Shown: positions 25,451-33,885, counted from the first letter of the stretch. The stretch: 58,158 nt of DNA from an uncultured Victivallales bacterium (GCA_903837355.1 CAILUI010000344.1:1-58158), one strand, 5' to 3'. Made by a program: numbers and translations. The notes: a model not told the origin generated them from the letters alone.

Positions 25451-28372
25451 TCACGGCAGCCTGAAGAGCACGACTCGGTCGACGATGAGCCGTGCGGTAC
25501 CGTGCCAAGCGACCCGCGTTTCCAACAGGCTCGGCAAGCCGGCCCAGTCACCTTCAACGCCGAACCACTGCCAGCGGTCCACGGCAGTGAAGTCCCGGCG
25601 GTAGACCTCCGTCTGCCCGGATAGCTTGGCCGTACCGGAGTAGCCGCCGGCGAAGACATCCAGAGTAGCCAGGTGGGCAGCCGGCGGGACGGCGGCGGGC
25701 GTCTCCGCAGCCAGCTTGATCCGGAAAGCAGCCAGATAGCGCCCTGGAATCATCGCGCTATAGGGGCCAAAGAGGGCGCAGTCGGGCCGTTCCGAGACCG
25801 CGGGGGAGGACCAGGCCTTGCCCCACAAAGCCTCGGCCTCCGCGACCACGCTGCCGCCGCGATGACTGAGGCCGGCGGCGCTCCAGCAGGCCGCGAAGGC
25901 TGCCTGCTTGGCCGTGGTCGCGCAGGGCACCACCGTCAGGCTGGCAGCGCTCTGCTGCGTCTGCCCTGCGGCGCTGACGACGACGCTGGCGGTGGTGGTC
26001 GCGTCACCGCCGGCGGTGAGCGTCACGTCGTTGAGTTGGCGCGTTTCATGGGGTGCGAGGCGCACCGTGACCTGGTACTCCTGATCGGCCTGCACCCGGA
26101 CGGTGGCCTCCGTCGGTTCATCGCAACCGTTGGTGAGGGTCAGCGGCACGGTCGTCGGCACGCCCGCCAGCGTGGCCCAGGCCAGGCGCTCGTTGATGCC
26201 CCCCTCACTACCGAGCATGACGCGGCCCTTGGACCAGGCGCGGATCCCTGCCATCGCCTCATCCAGACGCGCCGGCTTGAAGCGCTGCGGGTCCAGGGCC
26301 GCGGCGACCTCCCGGTAGAGGGTCGCATGCAACGGGTAGGAGTGCAGATCGCCGTAGACGAGGATCACGAACGGCGGCTGTTGACGGGCGGCGATGTTCT
26401 CGATGCGCTGGACGATCCGCGCGATGCCCTGAGCCCGCCCTTCCGGGGTGGCGAAAACCTGGCTCCAGGAGGCGCCGTCGAGGCCGTCCGTCTGCCAGTA
26501 GGTGAGTTCATGGTAGGCGACCGGAGTGCCGTCGGCCAGCAGTTTCAGTCGGGCCGGAGCGCAGTTCACGGTCAACCCCAACGGCTGGGTGGCGGCTACG
26601 TACTGCGCCTGGATATCCGGCCGCGCCGCGCCCCAGGTGTCGATCAGCGGCATCCCGGCCTCGACACAGGCCGCGGCCGTGTGGCGGGCGAACTTATCCA
26701 GGTCTTTCATATCGTCTGGATAGCAGTACCCGGCCCCTGAACAGCCGACGAAGAAGTAGTCGTCGGGGGTCGCGCTGTCGTAGTAGTACTGCAGCAGGGC
26801 CGGGAAGAGCCGTGCGGTCAGGGGGTTGAGGCCCCAGTTCATCGGTACTTTGCCACGGGCGGGGTCGAACCAACTACCATAGAAGAAGGGCAACGGCCCC
26901 TTCATCGTGTCGCCCTCACTGGTCATGAAGCAGACGTAGAAGCGCTGCTGCTCCGGGGTCGTGTTCTCGGCCGTGAAGGCGACCTTCTGGCGGAAGGCGG
27001 TGGTCGCGCAGGGCACCCGGTTATGGAAACTCCAATTACCGAAGGCGTGGAAGGAGTAATGCCCGTGGTTGCTGAGCAGGCGGCACCACACGTCTTCAGG
27101 GTCGCCAAAGCCGTTGATCTGCGCCGGCGTCTGCAGGGCCTCGAGGATGCGCCGGTACAGCGCCGCCTGCTCAGGGCTGCCGCCACAGGTGGTGCCGTAG
27201 CTGACCAACCGCTCCGCGGTGCAGGCCAGGTTGAACACGAAGCCCCGGTTCTGGGTCTGCCAGTCGAAGCCTGACATGGGTCCGCAGACGCCGACGTTGA
27301 CCCCATCAACCTGGCCGCCGTTGACGGTGTGAGCCAGGTCGCCGCGGCAGCGGGGCAGCAGTTCCCGAAGGGCCCACTCGTAGGCAGCGCGGGTGCCGGC
27401 GAACTGCCCGCGCAGGTCGCGCTTGACGGCGAGGCCTGGCCCGCTCAGCGGCAGTGCCGCAACCGTTGGTGGCGCCTGCCCGTCGGGGGCAGCGAAGCGT
27501 ACGCGCCGCCACACCACCTTGGCGCCCTTACCGGCGATATGCAGTTGCAGCAGCGCGAAGGTGTGTTGCCCGCGAATGGCGCCGAGTTCGGCGATATTCC
27601 AGCGCTGCCGGCCGGGACGAGTCTGCAGAGGCAGGCAGAGGTCGTCTTCGCCGCCGTTGATCTGGCCGTCGCCGTTGCGATCCCAGGTGAGCTTGATCAA
27701 CCAACCCGCGCCCTGGCCCTCCACGCTGGACACCTCGACATCGAGGATGGGGTAGCGATCCAGGTCCACGGGCAGCGGGCCGGTCGAGATGAAGCTCCAG
27801 GGGTTGTCCGGGGCCGGGTTGCCCTCCTCCATCGCCAGGCCTTCGCCGGGCGTCAGGGTGAGCGTGGGATTGGCCGCCTGCCGCCAGGAATGCACGTGGG
27901 CCGAATCCTCGGCAGCGAAGTCGAGGCCGGGCCAGTCGCCAGCAGCGAGCAGCGCCGGCGAGCGTCCGGCCAACAGCGCCGGACTGACAGGAACGAGGCC
28001 ATCCACCCCGGCGAGGGTGATCGCCACGTAGCGGCTGGCGTCCTGTAGGGGATCGTAGACGACGAGGCCCTGCGTCTCCGGGGCAAAGCGCTCCAGTAGT
28101 GCCCGCAGCCCGACCAGGCGCTCGTAGGTCAGGCCAGCGCGCTCGGCGTAGAGGTCAAGCCAACGCTGGTCGTGCGCCTGACCATTGTCCAGGTAGAGGC
28201 GCGGACCACTGCGGTTCACGAGACCCTGCAGAGCTTCCGCGGTGCAGCGCTCTTCCCAGTCCAGAGTGCGCGCATCGAAGACCACAGCGGGGGCGGGGGC
28301 GGGGGCAGCATGCAGCGTCCCGGCGCAAAGCGCGGCTGAGATGGGCAGTAGCGGAGCGAGGCTGAGGCGCAT
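25451..28372 (-). CDS. Secreted GxGYxYP-family putative glycan-active protein
   Basis: 973 residues from ATG 28372, with AAGGAA about nine bases upstream; a slightly longer frame to 28411 would cover the -10 element of the promoter and is rejected. The signal peptide ends near residue 23 (GTLHAAPA). The N-terminal GxGYxYP domain starts near residue 35 (RTLDWEERCTAEALQGLVNR). The signature occurs as GAGYCYP near residue 545, followed by D-rich barrel segments and a helper domain (about 735-810) of CARDB-like type. C-terminal residues about 870-973 resemble the beta module at the end of the DUF4838 protein, both finishing with a DRVV/FL sequence. The family is regarded as a putative glycoside hydrolase; activity is unproven. 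It is the first gene of the operon. Confidence 0.85.
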   Translation of the reverse strand: MRLSLAPLLPISAALCAGTLHAAPAPAPAVVFDARTLDWEERCTAEALQGLVNRSGPRLYLDNGQAHDQRWLDLYAERAGLTYERLVGLRALLERFAPETQGLVVYDPLQDASRYVAITLAGVDGLVPVSPALLAGRSPALLAAGDWPGLDFAAEDSAHVHSWRQAANPTLTLTPGEGLAMEEGNPAPDNPWSFISTGPLPVDLDRYPILDVEVSSVEGQGAGWLIKLTWDRNGDGQINGGEDDLCLPLQTRPGRQRWNIAELGAIRGQHTFALLQLHIAGKGAKVVWRRVRFAAPDGQAPPTVAALPLSGPGLAVKRDLRGQFAGTRAAYEWALRELLPRCRGDLAHTVNGGQVDGVNVGVCGPMSGFDWQTQNRGFVFNLACTAERLVSYGTTCGGSPEQAALYRRILEALQTPAQINGFGDPEDVWCRLLSNHGHYSFHAFGNWSFHNRVPCATTAFRQKVAFTAENTTPEQQRFYVCFMTSEGDTMKGPLPFFYGSWFDPARGKVPMNWGLNPLTARLFPALLQYYYDSATPDDYFFVGCSGAGYCYPDDMKDLDKFARHTAAACVEAGMPLIDTWGAARPDIQAQYVAATQPLGLTVNCAPARLKLLADGTPVAYHELTYWQTDGLDGASWSQVFATPEGRAQGIARIVQRIENIAARQQPPFVILVYGDLHSYPLHATLYREVAAALDPQRFKPARLDEAMAGIRAWSKGRVMLGSEGGINERLAWATLAGVPTTVPLTLTNGCDEPTEATVRVQADQEYQVTVRLAPHETRQLNDVTLTAGGDATTTASVVVSAAGQTQQSAASLTVVPCATTAKQAAFAACWSAAGLSHRGGSVVAEAEALWGKAWSSPAVSERPDCALFGPYSAMIPGRYLAAFRIKLAAETPAAVPPAAHLATLDVFAGGYSGTAKLSGQTEVYRRDFTAVDRWQWFGVEGDWAGLPSLLETRVAWHGTARLIVDRVVLFRLP

Positions 28373-28411
28373 CGTCGGTGGTTCCTTGGTGGGGGATCGG
28401 CGCAAGTCCAC

Positions 28412-28440
28412 ACTATACGGGCATCGGGATTATGTGGCCA
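28412..28440 (-). promoter_or_regulatory. Sigma-70-like promoter of the glycan operon
   Basis: Minus strand TGGCCA (28440-28435) and TATAGT (28417-28412) are 17 bases apart, with four and five of six matches. Predicted transcription starts near 28405, about 33 bases before the GxGYxYP start codon, leaving a short leader. A palindromic repeat begins 34 bases further upstream. Confidence 0.5.
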
Positions 28441-28473
28441 TGCCTGCAGCGGATGGAGTGGGGTGGGGTCGGT

Positions 28474-28604
28474 CCGAATGCCCCCCAACTTAGGACGAAG
28501 AGGCGCATAGGACCGCGTAAACGCGGGACTACGAACCGGCCCCCGTCAGACGCCTCTGGGTTTGTAGTCCCGCCTTCAGGCGGTCTAAGTTGGGGGGCAT
28601 TCGG
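28474..28604. mobile_element. MITE-like palindromic element with 20-bp perfect terminal inverted repeats
   Basis: The left end (28474-28493, reading CCGAATGCCCCCCAACTTAG) is the exact reverse complement of 28585-28604. Inside, GCGGGACTACGAACC (near 28522) and GGTTTGTAGTCCCGC (near 28559) form a second, imperfect arm pair, so the whole 131 bases folds on itself. If the ends are taken as 19 bp, GGTC lies on both sides (28471-28474 and 28604-28607), a possible 4-bp target duplication. It has no coding capacity. It abuts the toxin stop codon, so it could also end that transcript. Confidence 0.75.
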
Positions 28605-28605
28605 G

Positions 28606-29046
28606 TCAGTCCCCGGCGGTGAGATCGATCCCGAGGAGGCTGAAATGGGGTGCGGCGGCCAGCAGGTGTTGGTCGTTGGAGTAGATCTGCCGGAAACCAT
28701 GCTCCGCGGCGGTCGCCAGGTGGATGGCGTCGGCGGCACGGAGAAACACCGACGCAGGCAGCCCCCTGTACGTGGTCGCCACACGCTGGTGGATCGCCAT
28801 TGAGACCGGCAGCCAGTGCCACAGGCCAAGCTCCGCATCAGCACGAAGGCGGTCAAGCACAGCCTCAAACTCGCCTCGGTCCAGACGCCCTTCGCGAACG
28901 TTGCGGTGGAGTGCCGCGTGCAGTTCACTGATGGCCAGCGCCGAGGAGGCGAGCCCGCCCGATCCATTCGCGCCGCGCATCACGTCTTCGGAGCCGTCCT
29001 CGCAGAGATACAGCTTGACGATGTAGGCCGTGTCGAAGTATCTCAC
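28606..29046 (-). CDS. PIN-domain toxin (VapC-like)
   Basis: 146 residues, a normal length for a PIN toxin. Acidic residues expected at the PIN active site are present: Asp5 (MRYFDTAYIVKLYL), Glu in ISELHAAL (near 41), Asp in AADAIHLATA (near 105) and Asp in SNDQHLL (near 124). The family are RNases that cleave tRNA or rRNA when freed from antitoxin. The start ATG overlaps the antitoxin stop by four bases. The stop codon lies directly against the inverted-repeat element. The type is clear, but the exact VapC subfamily and target are not. Confidence 0.85.
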   Translation of the reverse strand: MRYFDTAYIVKLYLCEDGSEDVMRGANGSGGLASSALAISELHAALHRNVREGRLDRGEFEAVLDRLRADAELGLWHWLPVSMAIHQRVATTYRGLPASVFLRAADAIHLATAAEHGFRQIYSNDQHLLAAAPHFSLLGIDLTAGD

Positions 29047-29279
29047 CGCTCATCCCTGCTGGCGCTGACGGCTGCCGTGCTGTCGGTCTTTCGCTTAGGG
29101 ACGATGGCCGACGCCAACGTGAACCGCCTTGGCAACGCCGCCTCCAGGTCGCCGGTGACGGGTACGGTAAGCATCGCCACGGGACGACCGCGGTCCGTGA
29201 TCAGTACCGGGTTCTCACGTGCGTTTCGGGCGTAGCGCCCGGTGTGCTGGTGGAGATCCTTCAGAGTGATGGTTTCCAT
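29043..29279 (-). CDS. Phd/YefM-type antitoxin
   Basis: 78 residues. The N-terminal half (TITLKDLHQHTGRYARN ... PVLITDRGRPVAML) matches the Phd/YefM DNA-binding fold, and the C-terminal basic/polar tail would wrap the toxin. It precedes and overlaps the PIN gene (29046), the standard antitoxin-first order. GGAG lies about 11 bases before the ATG, a weak spacing. Such antitoxins usually repress their own promoter; no operator palindrome was picked out. Confidence 0.85.
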   Translation of the reverse strand: METITLKDLHQHTGRYARNARENPVLITDRGRPVAMLTVPVTGDLEAALPRRFTLASAIVPKRKTDSTAAVSASRDER

Positions 29280-29384
29280 AAGGCTAAGTTACTCCAGAGT
29301 CACCAGGTGTCAATCGCTGACGGGAGTCCTGGTCACGAGGGGGTTGGGCGAAGGAAGCAGCGATGTGGAACCAGGAAAGGGTGG

Positions 29385-29504
29385 GAAAGCGGCGTCCAGC
29401 CGCCGACACTCCAAAGCCCGGCCGGCTACGCCACGCCAGGCGGTATCCACCTGCACCCCAACAGCGTGGGGTGCTTTGGACGGCGGTGGCTCGACACCGC
29501 TTTC
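29385..29504. mobile_element. Second MITE-like palindromic element
   Basis: GAAAGCGGCGTCCAGCC ... TCCAAAGC (29385-29417) is inverted at 29473-29504 (GCTTTGGACGGCGG ... CCGCTTTC), with only a few mismatches over about 32 bases. The interior of about 55 bases has no gene. The sequence is unrelated to the element at 28474-28604. It sits between the antitoxin start and the end of glnE. Confidence 0.65.
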
Positions 29505-29559
29505 ACGGGGCGCAGAGCGACCGGGTTCCCTTATCCTGGTGCCCAAACGGGCCCTGCTA

Positions 29560-32500
29560 TCAGGCCTTCGGCGGCGCGGCGGCTTCGAGGCCGCGGAGCC
29601 CGGCATCGAAACGGGCGGCTGTGCGTACGGTCACCTGCTGCACCGCGGCCAGGAGATCGTCGCCGCGGCGTCCGGGGCCGAGGACACGGCGGGCCAGGGC
29701 GTCCTGCTGGACCGGGCTCTCGGGCAGGGAATGGGTTTGCCGGTCTTCGAAGAGTTGCAGAAAGTGCTCGACGCGGCGCAGAAAGGTGTAGCTCTCGCGC
29801 AGGTCATCGCCGTCGGAACGGGACAGAATGGCGGTGCTTACCAAGGCCTCGATGGCCTCCAGCGTCCCGGTCTGCAGAAGCTCGGGAAGTCGGTGGGCGT
29901 GGGCAAGCTGGAGCGCCTGCACCAGGAATTCGACATCGCGGATGCCGCCGGGGCCGGTCTTGATGTCGATCACGCCGGGGCGCCCGTGAGTATAAACCGC
30001 CTTGGCGCGCAGACGACGGATGGACGCCGCGAGTTGACGTGGATCGTGGGGGCCGGTGACAAACGGCCGCAGGCGTTCAAGCAGATCGCGGCCCAGTTCA
30101 CGGTTGCCGGCTACCGGGCGGGCTTTCAGCAGGGCCTGCAGTTCCCAGAGGCCGGCAGCGGCGCCGTAGTAGGTGATGGCGGCGCGGGTGGAGACGGCCA
30201 GTCCCCCGGCGCGGCCGTAGGGCCGCAAGCGGAAGTCGACGCGGTAGACGAAGCCCTCGGCGGTGTGGCCCATGAGATCGGCGCGCACCGCATCAAGGAT
30301 GTGCTCGTAGAAGCCACGATCATCCTCTCCTGCGGGCAGGCGTTCGCGGTAGATGCCGACGAGGTCAATGTCGCTGCTGTAGTTAAGTTCACGCCCACCG
30401 CATTTGCCGAACGCCAGAATGCAGAATCCATCGGCTGGCGGCGCCTGCGGCAGGGCCAGCGCCAGGCGTTTCCAGGCGGCCAGCGCCGACCAGTCGAGGA
30501 TGGTCTCGGCCAGATCGGCAAGTTCAACGGTGATGCGGCGAATGGGCAGTTTGAGGAAGATGTCGCGAATGCCAATGCGGAGGATGTGGCGACGGCGGAA
30601 ACGGCGCACGGCGTTGAGGCGGTCCTCATGCGCCGGGCCAGCCGCAGAGAGGTCGGTTTCGAGGTCAACGCTGAGGGCCGCGATGTCGTAGTCGCGGTTG
30701 AGCACCTCCTGGTCAGTGGCCCACTCCATGACCTCGGGATCGCGCACGAGGGTATCCGCGAGGAACTGACTGGTGGCCAGCACGCCCAGCAGAATCTCGA
30801 GGCGGCGGGGTTGGAGCAGCAGTCCGGCGTAGTGCACGGCCGGATGCGCGAGCTGTTCGACGAAACGCTGCCAGTTGTTCAGGGCCATGTCCGGATCGGC
30901 CGTCAGTTGCAGCACGTCGCCCGCCAGGACCGCCAGGCGGAGGAAATCCTCGCCCTCGGGACAGGGGCCGGCCAGCAGGTGCAGGTTGGTGAGGGCGCGC
31001 TGGGGGTCACGCAGGCCCATGCGGCCGAGGATATGCTCGGCCTGCTGCGGCTGCACCATGTCGCTGAGCAGCAGATCGACCACGTTGCCGCGGCCACTGC
31101 CCGCGATGGCCGGCCGGCCGAAGTGCGCCTGCACAAAGCGCCGGACGACAGCGGTCTCGGTCTCGAAGTCGGCGAAGAGCTGCCGGCCGACATCAAGCTC
31201 CTGCCGGCCACGGTAGCCCATGCGTCGTGCCAGGTGCCGGTACTCGATGGTGCCCGGGTCGGGTAGAAACAGGTCGAGGGCGTTGCCGCGAAGCATGCGC
31301 AGGCCATTGATCAGCCGCCGCAGGAAGTAGTAAGCACGCGTCAGCCGACGGCTCTCCTCGACGTCCAGGAGACCGGCCCGCGACAGGGCTTCGAGGGCCT
31401 CGTGAATGCGTGGCGTGCGCAGGTCGGCATGGACACCGCCGTGCTGGATCTGCAGCATCTGGACGCAGTACTCGATGTCCACCAGGGCGCCGGGGCTGAG
31501 TTTGGCATTGGGCCGACTGCCAGTCGCCTTCTCGGACACCTGCCGGTCGCGCAGATCCTGCAGTTCCGGAACAGAGATCGAAGCACTCTCATAGACAAAC
31601 TGATCGCGCAGCCGCTCGATGCGCTCGCCCAGGTCAGGGTCACCGGCGACGGCGCGCAGGCGAACCAGGGCCAACCGCTCAAAGCTCAGTGCGGCGCCGC
31701 CTGGCCCATAGTAACGGCAGAAGTTATCGAGGCTGCAGGCCAGCGGACCGGCCTTGCCGTAAGGGCGCAGCCGCAGGTCGATCTGGAAGACACCCTCGCG
31801 CTTGGCGGTGACGAAGGCGGTGGTCTCCTGCACCAGACGGTCGAAATACTCGGCGTTGGTGATGGACTCCGGACCGTCGGTGTGGCCGTTGTCGGCATAG
31901 ACGAACAGCAGCTCGATGTCGGAGGCGTAGCCGAGGGCCACGCCGCCCAGCTTGCCAAGGCCGCAGATGGCGCAGGCCGTCGGCAGCCCGCCGACCGTGC
32001 GCGGCGCACCGTAGCGTGCGGCCAGGTGGTGATCGACGAGGACGACTGCGGTCCCGACGACCAGCTCGGCCACGCGGGTGAGGGGCTCGGCCAAACGCCG
32101 CACGTCGGGATCGTCGGCCAGAATGTGGTGGAGATCAATCTGGAAGATCTCGCGATCTTTCCAGGCATTCAGGGCGGTGCGCCGGTCCGCGTCGGACGTC
32201 TGTCCCTGCAGAGACTGCTCCAGGCGTTGCCGGAGTCCGGCCACGGATACGTCCAGGGGCGTCTGCGCGGCGCGTTCCTGCAAGAGGGGGAGCAGAGTCT
32301 CGTACTGGGCGCGGATGAAGTCTTCCCACAGGAAGTCACTGGCGCCGAGGATGCGGGCCAGGTCCTGCAGGGATGCCGGCCGGGCAAACTGGTCCAGCCA
32401 ACGACCGCGGTCAGGGTGACGGGCGATCTCCTCGGTGAGTTGCTCGAAGCGGGTCAGGGCAGCATAGGGGTCGTGAGCCGTCCCTAGGCAGTAGGTGAAC

Positions 32501-33342
32501 TGCTTGGTAAGGGCGATGGAGAAGCGCAACTCGTCCAACTGCCGGGACTCCTCGATCCGGCCTCCCCGCGCGTCGAGGACCTCGATGCAATCGGCGACCT
32601 GGCCGCTGTCGGTTGTACTGATGGTGACGCGCTCGACGGTAATGCCGCGCAGCGCCAGGGCATTGGAGAGGGCGTAGAGGAAGAAGGGCGTGTCCTGGGA
32701 ACGGACCAGGAGCCGGGTAAAGGGCCCGTCATTGACGACCTCAAACTCAACCGGGTAGAGCATGGTGTCGCCGTGAGCCGTGAGGGCGGCCATGCGCCGC
32801 GCCACCTGTTCATAGACCAGATGCCGGGCGCGCACGGCTTCGTCGGGCCGACGTGTCTCGAGCAAGCGGACGACCGCAAGCAATTGTTCGCGTAGGGGTT
32901 CGGCCCAGACGCGGGGCGCGGTCGTCGCCTCGCCGCGACAGCGGAAGTGGTCGATGATGTGACGGCGGGCAACCTTCATCTCGGCGCGCGGGATGCGCCG
33001 CGGCAAGCGCGGCGTGGTGCCGACCAGCGGGATGGACGTGAAGATGTCCCCGGCAACGATGTTCAGCCCGGCGGCCCCGAGCAGGCCAGAGATCAGCGAG
33101 AACAGGGCCGGGTAGTCGAAGGCCAACACCGTGCAGGCCAGCAGGCCGTCAGGACCGGATTCGACCAGCACCTCGACGGGCTGCGCCGACGTCAGAGCCA
33201 GCAGCACCGCGCGGTGCCGGGCCGCTTGCTCAACGGTAAAGACGTCCGCGTAGCGCTCACCCCACTGCCGCAGGTAGCGCTCCGCCTCGCCCGCCGCCAG
33301 GCCGCCACAGGCCGCTGCCAACTGTTCCGCCGTGAATGACAT
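29560..33342 (-). CDS. glnE: Bifunctional glutamine synthetase adenylyltransferase/deadenylase with ACT-like extension
   Basis: GlnE adds and removes AMP on glutamine synthetase to match its activity to nitrogen status. This copy has 1,260 residues against about 950 in E. coli. The extra ~300 N-terminal residues hold two ACT-like regions (about 55-105 with VEVLVESGPDGLLACTVLAF; about 198-300 with PVEFEVVNDGPFTRLLVR). Two nucleotidyltransferase cores follow: the first near 459-482 (GLGKLGG ... SDIELLFVY), the second near 977-1000 (AFGKCGGRELNYSSDIDLVG), each followed by a helical GlnE domain (RDQFVYE, DIEYCVQ; GGIRDVEFLVQ). The first core reads SDIEL where SDIDL is usual. The start has only a weak GGG upstream. 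Nearby gltB and gltD belong to the same nitrogen pathway, though on another transcript. Confidence 0.93.
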   Translation of the reverse strand: MSFTAEQLAAACGGLAAGEAERYLRQWGERYADVFTVEQAARHRAVLLALTSAQPVEVLVESGPDGLLACTVLAFDYPALFSLISGLLGAAGLNIVAGDIFTSIPLVGTTPRLPRRIPRAEMKVARRHIIDHFRCRGEATTAPRVWAEPLREQLLAVVRLLETRRPDEAVRARHLVYEQVARRMAALTAHGDTMLYPVEFEVVNDGPFTRLLVRSQDTPFFLYALSNALALRGITVERVTISTTDSGQVADCIEVLDARGGRIEESRQLDELRFSIALTKQFTYCLGTAHDPYAALTRFEQLTEEIARHPDRGRWLDQFARPASLQDLARILGASDFLWEDFIRAQYETLLPLLQERAAQTPLDVSVAGLRQRLEQSLQGQTSDADRRTALNAWKDREIFQIDLHHILADDPDVRRLAEPLTRVAELVVGTAVVLVDHHLAARYGAPRTVGGLPTACAICGLGKLGGVALGYASDIELLFVYADNGHTDGPESITNAEYFDRLVQETTAFVTAKREGVFQIDLRLRPYGKAGPLACSLDNFCRYYGPGGAALSFERLALVRLRAVAGDPDLGERIERLRDQFVYESASISVPELQDLRDRQVSEKATGSRPNAKLSPGALVDIEYCVQMLQIQHGGVHADLRTPRIHEALEALSRAGLLDVEESRRLTRAYYFLRRLINGLRMLRGNALDLFLPDPGTIEYRHLARRMGYRGRQELDVGRQLFADFETETAVVRRFVQAHFGRPAIAGSGRGNVVDLLLSDMVQPQQAEHILGRMGLRDPQRALTNLHLLAGPCPEGEDFLRLAVLAGDVLQLTADPDMALNNWQRFVEQLAHPAVHYAGLLLQPRRLEILLGVLATSQFLADTLVRDPEVMEWATDQEVLNRDYDIAALSVDLETDLSAAGPAHEDRLNAVRRFRRRHILRIGIRDIFLKLPIRRITVELADLAETILDWSALAAWKRLALALPQAPPADGFCILAFGKCGGRELNYSSDIDLVGIYRERLPAGEDDRGFYEHILDAVRADLMGHTAEGFVYRVDFRLRPYGRAGGLAVSTRAAITYYGAAAGLWELQALLKARPVAGNRELGRDLLERLRPFVTGPHDPRQLAASIRRLRAKAVYTHGRPGVIDIKTGPGGIRDVEFLVQALQLAHAHRLPELLQTGTLEAIEALVSTAILSRSDGDDLRESYTFLRRVEHFLQLFEDRQTHSLPESPVQQDALARRVLGPGRRGDDLLAAVQQVTVRTAARFDAGLRGLEAAAPPKA

Positions 33343-33388
33343 GCACCCAGACTCTACCCAGCCAGCGCCGGGCCGTCAACCGCGCCCC

Positions 33389-33622
33389 GACGTGAGGGTG
33401 CATGACCAGATTGTCGGAAGGACGAAATCCGAGGGGAATTGCGCCCGCAGAGTGTATAGACGCCTATACTCGCACTCTCTCCCATCCGTGGAATCCGTGC
33501 CCTCCGTGGTCAATCCGGCTTTCTGGAGCGGAGGCAACACGGGGGGACCAACCACGGATGACTCGGAGGGCACGGATCAGACACGTCACCATGATCGCCG
33601 TTTCCATCTGCACCCTCACGTC
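33389..33622. repeat. Third palindromic element, nested inverted repeats
   Basis: GACGTGAGGGTGCA (33389-33402) is the exact reverse complement of 33609-33622. Inside, ATCCGTGCCCTCCG (33493-33506) is exactly inverted at 33564-33577, and CATCCGTGG (33483-33491) is inverted at 33552-33560. The ATCCGTG phrases also repeat directly. The 234-base segment has no gene and looks like a non-autonomous mobile or REP-type repeat. Confidence 0.55.
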
Positions 33623-33754
33623 TCTGCGGGCTGACCGTTCTTCCCTTTATCGAACCGACACGAATGTTCATGCACCCCCGACGTGACCAGCAGGGGGGCT
33701 TGGCTGAATGCGACGCCGCCAGCGCCGACACCAGTGGCGGCGGCATGAGCCCCG

Positions 33755-33770
33755 TGGCACTATACTTGCA
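33755..33770 (+). promoter_or_regulatory. Sigma-54 (RpoN) type -24/-12 promoter
   Basis: TGGCAC, five bases (TATAC), then TTGCA: all specified bases of the TGGCAC-N5-TTGC(A/T) consensus are present, with GG and GC exactly ten bases apart. It points toward the oxidoreductase start at 33886, with transcription expected near 33780 and a leader of about 105 bases. The same bases include TATACT, a possible -10 hexamer, but there is no matching -35. An enhancer site for an activator was not identified. Confidence 0.6.
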
Positions 33771-33885
33771 GGAGAATCCGGTTCCGGAGCACGCTGTACG
33801 CGGATGGGGCCCGCCGCGGGCACCCGAACACTCGCGATCCTGCCGAATCCGGTACCGGGAACCGACGCCAAGGAGAGTCGATAGC

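Larger units (their letters stand above)
33343..33885. other. Divergent intergenic region with palindromic repeat and sigma-54 promoter
   Basis: 543 bases separate glnE (minus) from the oxidoreductase gene (plus). It contains the inverted-repeat element at 33389-33622 and the sigma-54 site at 33755-33770. An open frame on the plus strand from 33664 is only the upstream extension of the next gene and shows no start signal. No promoter for glnE was recognised. Confidence 0.6.

Noticed and set aside
23131..25464. A 777-codon plus-strand open frame opposite the DUF6259 gene
   Set aside because: Mirror frame again; the minus strand encodes a lipoprotein signal and a recognisable DUF6259 fold.
29560..33342. 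GlnE as two fused or frameshifted genes because of its 1,260-residue length
   Set aside because: One continuous frame holds both catalytic cores in normal order; the extra length is an N-terminal ACT-like extension.
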